Part shown: positions 57,012-64,000 of the stretch, piece after piece | How the letters are laid out: each line of letters starts with the position of its first letter | Numbering within the stretch: the stretch's first letter is position 1 | NCBI GenBank assembly: GCA_963971575.1 | Contig: OZ020622.1 | Coordinates: 16,556,879-16,620,878, forward strand | Direction of reading: 5' to 3' | DNA from: Liopterus haemorrhoidalis | Taxonomy: Eukaryota; Arthropoda; Insecta; Coleoptera; Dytiscidae | DNA length: 64,000 bases | Position numbers and translations under genes: made by a program | The notes under the pieces: model-generated | The model's input: only the letters and a program-made list of their open reading frames with translations | Told to the model about the DNA's origin: nothing | Databases searched by the model: none

Positions 57012-57186
57012 CTTTTTAGGGTTTTGTAGGCATGATCAAAAAACACCTATAATGTCACTCATATATCTGTTTGTTAGTCTGTACGATAGAAATTGCCAAA
57101 CGGCCTAAAAAGTTGAAATTTGGCTTGCTTATACAACTTTGACTCACATACATGAAAACTATTGAGTGTTTCAAAAAACTTCTGTA
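57012..57186 (+). mobile_element. Family A 5' end, copy A6
   Basis: TTTTTAGGGTTTTGTAGGCA, ATCAAAAAACACCTATAATG, then GCCTAAAAAGTTGAAATTTG and TGCTTATACAACTTTGAC. The GACA tract is reduced to TCTGTTTGTTAGTCTG. The DD41D element inserted in its 3' side. Confidence 0.75.
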
Positions 57187-58100
57187 AAGGGTGATCCAAA
57201 TTGGACTCCGGGATTTGAATTGCGCGCCATTTTCGTTCAGTGAATGTTGGAAGTTTGTATTTTTACAGTTGGTGTCTAAATACGTTGCAAATTCATCATG
57301 ACGCCGTATATAGTGCAGCAACGCATAAATATCGTGCAAGTTTATTATGAAAACAGGCGACCAGTTACAATCATATGGAGCGATGAAGCTCATTTTCTTT
57401 TGAATGGGTTTGTTAATCGCCAAAATTGTCGCATCTGGGGTAGTGAAAATCCACATGCTATTCAAGAAAAACCAATGCATCCATAAAAATGCACTGTTTT
57501 GTGTGCATTATGAGCTGGAGGAATCATTGGCCCGTACTTTTTTGAGGACGAAGCTGGTAACGCTGTTACTGTCAATGGTGTACGCTATCTGGAGATGCTA
57601 AACAACTTTTTTATCAATGAAACCAACGATTTGAACTTAAATGACATGTGGTTTCAACAGGATGGAGCCACATGTCACACAGCACGTGAAACACTCACTT
57701 TACTTCAAATCAAATTTCCTGGTCATGTTGTCTTTCAGAGGGGCAACATCAATTGGCCAGCGAGGTCTTGCGATCGAACCCCATTAGACTTTTTTCTCTG
57801 GGGCTATTTGAAGGAAAGGGTCTATGTCAACAAGCCTGCTACGATTTCAGAACTAAAAGAGAACATAGACGTGCAATTGCTGAAATCGAACCGCATTTAT
57901 TGGAAACGATTACGGAAAACTTCGCTAAAAGAATGGTATCATGTCAGCGGGGTCGTGGAGGGCATTTGGCCGACATCATATTTCATAAATAATTGCCAAG
58001 TCTTTACTTTACGCTAATAACAATAAAATTCGGATTTTTTCAATATGTTGTGTTTTATTCAAAAAAACAAATCCTACAGTCCGAATTGGATCACCCTTTT
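57187..58100 (+). mobile_element. DD41D Tc1/mariner element, decayed
   Basis: TIR AAGGGTGATCCAA..TGGACT and, inverted, AAAAGGGTGATCCAATTCGG, with TA on both sides. The transposase gene lacks most of the N-terminal DNA-binding region: codons from 57298 give [20 protein letters not shown], joined directly to [20 protein letters not shown] (first catalytic Asp). After a stop/shift come GIIGPYFFEDEAGNAVTVNG, MWFQQDGATCHTARE (second Asp) and NWPARSCDRTPLDFFLWGYL (third Asp), 41 residues after the second. The end is frameshifted. Same DD41D class as 61132-62441 but a different family. Confidence 0.85.
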
Positions 58101-59022
58101 TAGCTTTTTCTTAAATTCCTATCATAATATCGCTACTTTTACGACATAACTCATCAAGTAAATTTTAAAAACTCTATTTGAGATTAAAGGCATTTATCTA
58201 CTAATAGCTGCTTACGCAAACGGTATTTCTAAAATACTATTATATTATATCTTTTCGCGTCTTTTTTCTAAAGCAACACTGTTGTTAAACTGTTCCAATC
58301 TCAATACTGAAAATAGAGGATTTGTCACCTGATGCATTCAGAAAGCAACACATAATCAACTCAATTTAAGTCTGTTCCCTTAAGATGTAGCAGGTTGTAG
58401 ATCGACTGCATCTTAGTACGCCAATAACCGTGTTACTGTATTTATGTGCCTTAACAGCGTTTTTATTTTCGTAAAAATAATTTATTTGCAAAGTTTAATA
58501 TCGGAGCTATTTTTTAGTCAATCTTCCACCGATAAAACGAAATAAAAAGATAAGATAAGATGAAATAAAAAGACTTGGAAGACCTATTCCGAATTTAAAT
58601 ATAAAGCAATCCTTCTTCAGTAAAAAATGAACCAAAATGAACAAAATCACGAATAATAAAACTAGGTGGGGACTTGAATAAAAAAATAACCCAATTCCGG
58701 GCCCTGCAGTTTGTCCGGGTCCTGCCGTTTACCCGGGCCCTGCAGTTTACCCAGGCCCTGCAGTGTGCTTGGGGTAATTTGTACTGGCTTCCCCCGTCTC
58801 TCGACGCCCCTATTTTCAATTACGTCTACTTATTATTCTTACTTAAAATATACTTTTCCCTAATATTCTGTGTTAATAAAATTCAAAATGTAGTTAATTT
58901 CTGTAATCTTAGGCAAGTTAGAAGCAATTATAGTTACATATAATATTTTTTAAAGTACAGGTTATGTAAAGGGGGTAAAAAATAGTCAGTGGTATATGAT
59001 CGTTCTTTAATATGTATTTAAT
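58101..59022. other. No recognisable gene
   Basis: A short degenerate repeat lies at 58697-58765 (CCCGGGCCCTGCAGTTTACC type, about 20 bp unit, four copies). The rest is A+T-rich. Confidence 0.5.
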
Positions 59023-59343
59023 AATATAATCTGATACTCACTCTCTGAAGTCAACGACCACCCAAACTATGTGCTTAAAATCTAATTACATCTCGGATAA
59101 ATTACAGCTTTTTTTATTTTAGTTACAATTAAATATTATAAACGATCTAAGATCTTATATGAACTTTCAAAGGGTCAGAATAGGATCGGCAGAGTGCGGA
59201 ATTAATTAAATTCATCTGGCTAGAGTGGCCAATATCTTTTAAAGACAACGTGTTATTAAATAGTATAAGAACGTCTTTATATTATTTTGTACTTGGGTTT
59301 TTTGCATATGTGTACGTGTCAAGATTATTGCATCTCTATATAC

Positions 59344-59500
59344 ACAGACCAACTCTGTAACTCAGTTACTATGATCATAGTAACTAAATTTGTCACTATG
59401 AGCAAGGTCAGTTACTATCATGAGTGAAAGTCATTACACTTTTTATAATATTTTATCTTGTTACTACGTTACTACACAGTAATTTTTTACAGAATTGATC
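59344..59500. mobile_element. MITE F, copy 2
   Basis: ACAGACCAACTCTGTAACTC to TTTTTTACAGAATTGATC, matching 33601-33757 throughout. The flanking duplication is not preserved. Confidence 0.75.
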
Positions 59501-59779
59501 TGATAAAGAGTGAAGTCTCTCTGACTGCCTTTCGCATCTGCGCTTTTTACTCGAAAACTGCCGATCTTTCGTATCTGCACTTTTTACTCGAAAATTGTCG
59601 ATCCAATTTTCATGCGTTTTTTTTTTTTTTTCTATCTGCAACTTTATCATCTTGTTTTCAATTGTGTTTTATTAAAATAGCTTCAGTAGTTCTACAGTTC
59701 TAGTGATTTTTGTGCACGCCGGTAAAGCGAAATCCGGGTTTTCCATTTATAAATAACGCATTTTCTTGAAATTATTTAA

Positions 59780-59957
59780 CCCTTTGAACCCTATAGACCG
59801 GTTTACCGGCCTGATTTGGCGAGGCATATACCCTAATGGCCAATTTACGGGTCTTGACAATCATCTGCGAAAAAAAAAAAAAAAACCGATACGATAGTTT
59901 TGACTTTGAGATAAGGGATATGGTGCAAATACAATGAACGCCTTAAGGTTCAAAGGG
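59780..59957. mobile_element. piggyBac-type MITE
   Basis: TTAA at 59776-59779 and 59958-59961 flank ends CCCTTTGAACCCTATAG and, inverted, CCCTTTGAACCTTAAGG. 178 bp, non-coding. CCCT..TTAA is the piggyBac hallmark. Confidence 0.85.
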
Positions 59958-60239
59958 TTAAAGACAACATAGGTTTCGTCAACGGCAAAGTTGGTACACG
60001 ATTTGTACACTAATAAGAATATTTAAAATCTGTTCCATAGTTCCAAAGATATAATAATGATATAATGATTTGAGCGCGAGGTAATACAAAATCAATCTTT
60101 TCGAATTATATTTAACACATTACTCAAGAAATTCCAAAAGCTGTAATTTATCCGAGATGTAATTAGATTTTAATTCACATAGTTTGGGTGGTCGTTGACT
60201 TCAGAGAGTGAGTATCAGATTATATTGACCACAAGAAGC

Positions 60240-60625
60240 AAATAACAATATTATGAGTTCCATCACATCGCAACATCCCAGGAAATGAAAAAGCAGACGA
60301 AGCTGCCAAGGAGGCCATACACCAAGATGTAATTCAAATGCCCACTCCAACATATGATGCGAAGAGTTTTTCTAAAAGGAAACTACAGGAAGAATGGAAT
60401 AACACCCGCTACAGAATTCAAGAATCAAAATTGGACACACACAACTCAACACATATTTGAAAAAAAAAAGACACCGCCGATATGCCCCATCTGCAACACA
60501 CAACTCACGATGGAACACTTAATCCTAAATTGTCCACAATACACAGCACAAAGAATCAGAAACAAACTTCCAACAGACGCACTCCAAATTGCAACCAATA
60601 CATATGAAAAAACATTTTAAAATTT
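60240..60625 (+). pseudogene. LINE RNase H and knuckle C terminus (I-like)
   Basis: Plus strand: VPSHRNIPGNEKADEAAKEA (end of RNase H, about 60252-60315), then QMPTPTYDAKSFSKRKLQEE, and in another frame PPICPICNTQLTMEHLILNC (C..C..H..C knuckle) with PQYTAQRIRNKL, stop at 60620. Distinct from family B. Truncated and frameshifted; the 3' part merges into A+T-rich DNA. Confidence 0.82.
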
Positions 60626-61129
60626 CTAGAAGATGTAAACTTAATTGACAATATATAACATTCCACTTAATTTCTAATAGCCTTAATTAATTATATTAAA
60701 TATTTATGTACATTATATTTATTATGAAATTATATTAATTATATAAAACAGATATTCCGGTGTGCTAATAACCAAGCAGTGGAAGCACCCCTATATAAAT
60801 ATATTTGAAAAAAAAAGTTTTTTGCTAAATTACCAAAAAGGGGACTCTGTTAACTGCGAATCCTGGATCTCTAAGTCCGGTACTGACGTCATTCACCTTG
60901 TTTCATCTCGTAACGTAGGTATTGTTACGTTACCAAACCAAGAATACATAATGCAATTATTTGTATTTATATATTATTTATTTACTAATGTACACAATAT
61001 ATTAATTAAACTTTGAACACTAACAGAAGAGTGGACCATTACAGTTTAAGTACATATAATAGAACGGAAAAAATGTAATAAAGTTGACTAATACTTCTTT
61101 TGTCCAAAACTAAACCTAACCTAACTATC
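60626..61129. other. No recognisable gene
   Basis: A+T-rich. CCTAA units at 61113-61125 only. Confidence 0.45.
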
Positions 61130-61131
61130 TA

Positions 61132-62441
61132 CAAGGTGTCTCAAAAGAAATTTTATATTTAGTGGATCGATTAAAAAAAAAGTAAGCCGTATATAGAAAA
61201 AATGTTTATTAATTATTAAAATACACTTTTTGGGGATTTATTTCTTAAAAATAATATCGTCTAAATGTAGACCCTCGCGTTCTCGGCACTCATTTAATCG
61301 AACAGTAAAATTACTTATGACGTCTCGGCAGGTGGACTCAGGGATGGTTGCCATTTCGTGACGAATATTTTCTTTCAAATGCGCCAGTGAAGTCGGTTTA
61401 TTGTCGTAAACGTTAGATTTAAGATAACCCCATAGGAAAAAGTCCATAGGGGTTAAATCTGGACTGCGTGGAGGCCAATTTATGTCACCTCTCCGGGAGA
61501 TCAATTTGCCTGAGAAAATTTCACGAACACGTGGCAGAGACATATTGGAAGTGTGTGAAGTTGCTCCGTCCTGTTGGAACCATGTTCTTTGGTTATAGCC
61601 AGGAAAGTTTTGCAGTTCAGGTACCAAGAAGTTGTCTAACATCTCCACATAACGCTCTGAATTCACTGTAACTGCACGCCCCCTTTCGTCTTCAAAAAAG
61701 TAAGGGCCGATAATTCCTCGCGTCGACATCGCAGCCCATACGGTCACTTTAGGCGAATGTAGGGGTTTCTGATGTTTGCGTTTCGGATTCGTTGCACTCC
61801 AGTAGCGGCAGTTCTGCTTATTTACGTGGCCATTAAGATGAAAATGAGCTTCATCCGAAAACAAAATGTTGGTAAACGTTGAAAATCGCTCAATCACCTG
61901 ATTTACGAAATTAAGCCTCTGACTGGCATCTTGGGGCTTTAATTCTTGCACCAATTGAATTTTGTAGGGGTGCAGCTTTAGGTCTTTGTGCATAATGCGA
62001 TGTAATGATGATCTATGCACATTTAAAGCACTTGCGCGCTTCCGAATTGAAAGGTTCGGGTCGTCACGAACAGACTGATTAACATTCTCCACGTTTTCTA
62101 CCGTTCTTGATGACCTAGGTCGCCCGGATTTGGATTTATCCAGCGTTGTACCAGTCTCTTCAAACTTTTTAACCCAATGTCGAATGAGAGGAATGCTTGG
62201 CGCATCATTTAATTGGCGAAAACCTCGAATACTGCAGAATTTTCTACGCGCTACAGTCGCCGAATCACCGTTTTTGTAAAACTTTCGCACGCATAACGCG
62301 CGGTCTGCTCCCGAGAAACGCTCCATAGCGACTGAATTCCCAAGAGCCAGGCTACCGATTGACATAACCCCCGCGCCCCTCGGATACGTTGCGTTCACGC
62401 AGTAAGCTAAATAAATATAAAGTTTCTTTTGAGACACCTTG
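61132..62441 (-). mobile_element. Apparently complete DD41D Tc1/mariner transposon
   Basis: TIRs of about 30 bp: CAAGGTGTCTCAAAAGAAA at the left (61132), same sequence inverted at the right (to 62441), differing by about one base. TA target duplication at 61130-61131 and 62442-62443. One uninterrupted transposase gene on the minus strand. At 1310 bp it has the normal length of an autonomous mariner. Confidence 0.95.
61238..62326 (-). CDS. DD41D mariner-like transposase, intact
   Basis: Cut-and-paste transposase of the IS630-Tc1-mariner superfamily. I choose the ATG at 62324-62326 (362 codons), because the frame upstream to 62437 runs into the TIR; an ATG at 62363-62365 is the alternative. 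N-terminal paired-type helix-turn-helix region (residues about 1-125: ALCVRKFYKNGDSATVARRK, then a KSGRPRSSRT hook and LNVHRSSLHRIMHKDL). Catalytic domain: Asp158 in FSDEAHFHLNG, Asp253 in WFQQDGATSH, Asp295 in RSPDLTPMDFFLWGYL, with 41 residues between the last two. The C terminus HLDDIIFKK is typical. No stop or frameshift, unlike every other transposase here, so it looks recently inserted. Activity is not shown. Confidence 0.93.
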   Translation of the reverse strand: MERFSGADRALCVRKFYKNGDSATVARRKFCSIRGFRQLNDAPSIPLIRHWVKKFEETGTTLDKSKSGRPRSSRTVENVENVNQSVRDDPNLSIRKRASALNVHRSSLHRIMHKDLKLHPYKIQLVQELKPQDASQRLNFVNQVIERFSTFTNILFSDEAHFHLNGHVNKQNCRYWSATNPKRKHQKPLHSPKVTVWAAMSTRGIIGPYFFEDERGRAVTVNSERYVEMLDNFLVPELQNFPGYNQRTWFQQDGATSHTSNMSLPRVREIFSGKLISRRGDINWPPRSPDLTPMDFFLWGYLKSNVYDNKPTSLAHLKENIRHEMATIPESTCRDVISNFTVRLNECREREGLHLDDIIFKK

Positions 62442-62799
62442 TAGTTGTTAGGTGCACACTTCTTTATTTTCCCCCGACATTAGCCTAATTTATATTATGT
62501 CATTGTGCAAAAATATTTTATATAATCTTAATTTATTATTTTTGTTTTTGTCAAATATCCCCGACCACATCATATTAGCCTATTTTACTACATTTTAGCG
62601 ACAAGAAAAGGTAATTAAGAAGGGAATTCGTTATTATCTGCGAATTTCGTTACCCACGAAGTGACTTGGAACCTATTCACCGCGGATAATGAGGGACTAC
62701 ATGTACAACAATAAGCTCAATGCACATGCAATCTGAGATGCAATACTTTTCTGAATCTGGCGGGCCCTAAGTTGGGGGGGGGGCTCGACAGACTTTGTG
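62442..62799. other. No recognisable gene
   Basis: Contains a G run at 62775-62785. No repeat edge was fixed. Confidence 0.4.
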
Positions 62800-63022
62800 C
62801 TCAGTTGAGAACATACCAGAAAAACAACACAGGAAGAAGTACAGGAAGATCCAAGAGAGAAGGCAAGAAGATCTAGCCAACCTGCCATGAAGAATAGTCA
62901 ACTACGACAGTTCCACGGCAGGGTTGAAGCAAGCAGGGTTTTTAATCGGTATGCCACTTTGTGGAGACTTCGACACTACCTGAATATGGTGTCTATAAAA
63001 GATTTCCCCTGATAAAAAAAAC
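62800..63022 (+). mobile_element. R1-like LINE 3' end, copy 2
   Basis: AAGCAAGCAGGGTTTTTAAT, ATGCCACTTTGTGGAGA and GGTGTCTATAAAAGATTT, then an A-rich tail (about 63014-63021), matching the 3' UTR of 36393-36972. The preceding lysine/arginine-rich codons are the decayed end of the coding region. Confidence 0.7.
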
Positions 63023-63645
63023 ATGCAATACCTAAACGTCTATATTTTTTAACCAACCGGGATCTAATGTAAAGTTTACTTTGTTACATTTTTCGTTGTA
63101 ATTTCGTGAGTAACGTATAAATTAAATTAATTTTTAATAAATATTTACCAGTGTAGTAAATGAGCCATGACTAACTCAGTCGGTGGTTGAATTATGGAAC
63201 CATTTGTCTTGTTTCTGTCGAATAGTGTGTCATGTTGCCCATCCTGAAGGCTCAATTAGCTAAAGATAAGAAATTGTTCCTAAGATTGATGATACTTAGA
63301 TAATAATTGTATTTTTTGTTATAGTAATTTTCTTTCTAGCCTCAGACTTCACTAGATATTAATCTAGATCTATGCTCACTTGATTAATTGTTAAACTTAA
63401 CATTTACTATAACCACAAAAAAATGTTGGGAACATTCTAAACAATTTGCAATAGCAATAGAACATTATAACGGAAAAAAATGAGCGAGTTACAAACCTTC
63501 GAGACATGAGTTAAGTGGCGTCAAAAGTAAGTCTGAGTATTTCAGGAAAGAGAGAGGAAAAAATATAATTGATTTAATAATATAATACACTGGTGATAAT
63601 TTTAATTTCTGGTCACTGTTCCGAGATATGTCTTTATCCTAGAAC
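63023..63645. other. No recognisable gene
   Basis: A+T-rich, no repeat edge recognised. Confidence 0.4.
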
Positions 63646-63890
63646 TGTGATAGCGAACATTTTGAGCTCGGTGTGTCAAAATTCGTAAAAAACCTAGATT
63701 AACTCGGATGTCGAGTCATGTCTAGAAATATTTGCAGCGCTAGTAAAAAAATAGTTATATTTTTGATATAGTTATTTCCCAAAAGGTTATTAATTAAAGA
63801 ACTGTTTCATGAAGTCAAATTGTCGACAATTAAATATATTATAGTTATATTAAAAAGCAAAAATTAATAATTCTTTACATTAGTACCCAG
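63646..63890. mobile_element. hAT L family, left part, copy 2
   Basis: CTGTGATAGCGAACATTTTG, AGCTCGGTGTGTCAAAATTC and TCATGTCTAGAAATAT match 18115-18290. It lacks the family C insertion. The right end is beyond or lost; 63891-64000 is unassigned. Confidence 0.75.
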
Positions 63891-64000
63891 CAAACAATCA
63901 ACCATCGGCCGAATGCCGGCAAACTGCTTTTTCTGTTGATAAATTGCTGGCACTAAAAGTTTGTGCAACGCCAGTATTAATAATATACTTCACATTTGTA

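Larger units (their letters stand above)
59023..60226. mobile_element. Foldback element H, about 90 bp TIR
   Basis: Left arm AATATAATCTGATACTCACT, then CTCTGAAGTCAACGACCACC, ATTACATCTCGGATAAATTA (59023-59113). The right arm (60137-60226) is the near-exact inverse. The interior holds MITE F copy 2 and a piggyBac MITE. No transposase. Confidence 0.85.

Noticed and set aside
62326..62437. N-terminal 37-codon extension of the DD41D transposase
   Set aside because: It is a read-through of the TIR; conserved similarity starts near the internal Met.

Overview
This is an A+T-rich, gene-poor stretch of an arthropod, most likely insect, nuclear genome. No bacterial features, CRISPR arrays, rRNA or bona fide tRNA genes were seen. 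The only convincing host-gene sequence is one coding exon at 44053-44243 on the minus strand. It encodes the bHLH DNA-binding domain of the aryl hydrocarbon receptor orthologue (spineless, ss) and has a consensus acceptor and donor. Everything around it looks like very large introns or intergenic DNA filled with transposons. A second, weak exon-like block lies at 29446-29655 on the plus strand.

Region by region: 1-3.1 kb holds a microsatellite-bearing element (family A) and a 1.15 kb inverted-repeat element around 1881-3034, with a decayed gene of an uncharacterised arthropod repeat-protein family. From 4 to 8.3 kb there are SINE-like repeats, two truncated LINE reverse transcriptases and a hAT MITE. 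From 9 to 19.3 kb there is a mariner interrupted by another element, a hAT nested in a hAT, a LINE interrupted by a THAP gene relic, more LINE and mariner pieces, and a hAT containing a family C element. From 19.9 to 31.3 kb there are families C and A abutting, I-type LINE tails, several hATs with perfect target duplications, a THAP-carrying element with terminal inverted repeats (TIRs), and a deleted mariner. From 32.9 to 46.6 kb there are a second mariner with a MITE inside, PIF/Harbinger-like and hAT MITEs, a hAT with transposase remains, a C-D-A cluster, the ss exon, and a long-TIR foldback element. From 47.4 to 64 kb there are family A with a 200 bp GACA tract, more foldback and hAT elements, a deleted DD41D transposon, a foldback containing a piggyBac MITE, and one apparently intact DD41D Tc1/mariner transposon (61132-62441).

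The elements work as a layered insertion record rather than a pathway. Many boundaries are fixed by target-site duplications that can be read directly (for example TCTCACAA, CCCTAGCA, TTCTAGTG, GTCTAGTA, TCCTAGAC, TCCTCATC, TTAA, TAA, TA). Two themes stand out. Families A and C (probably D) share an architecture of subterminal inverted repeats, a GACA/TCTG-type tract and a 3' hairpin, as in Helentron-associated elements. A 40 bp minisatellite unit is shared by several hAT-like MITEs whose terminal repeats are otherwise different. Family names (A, B, C and so on) are local labels.
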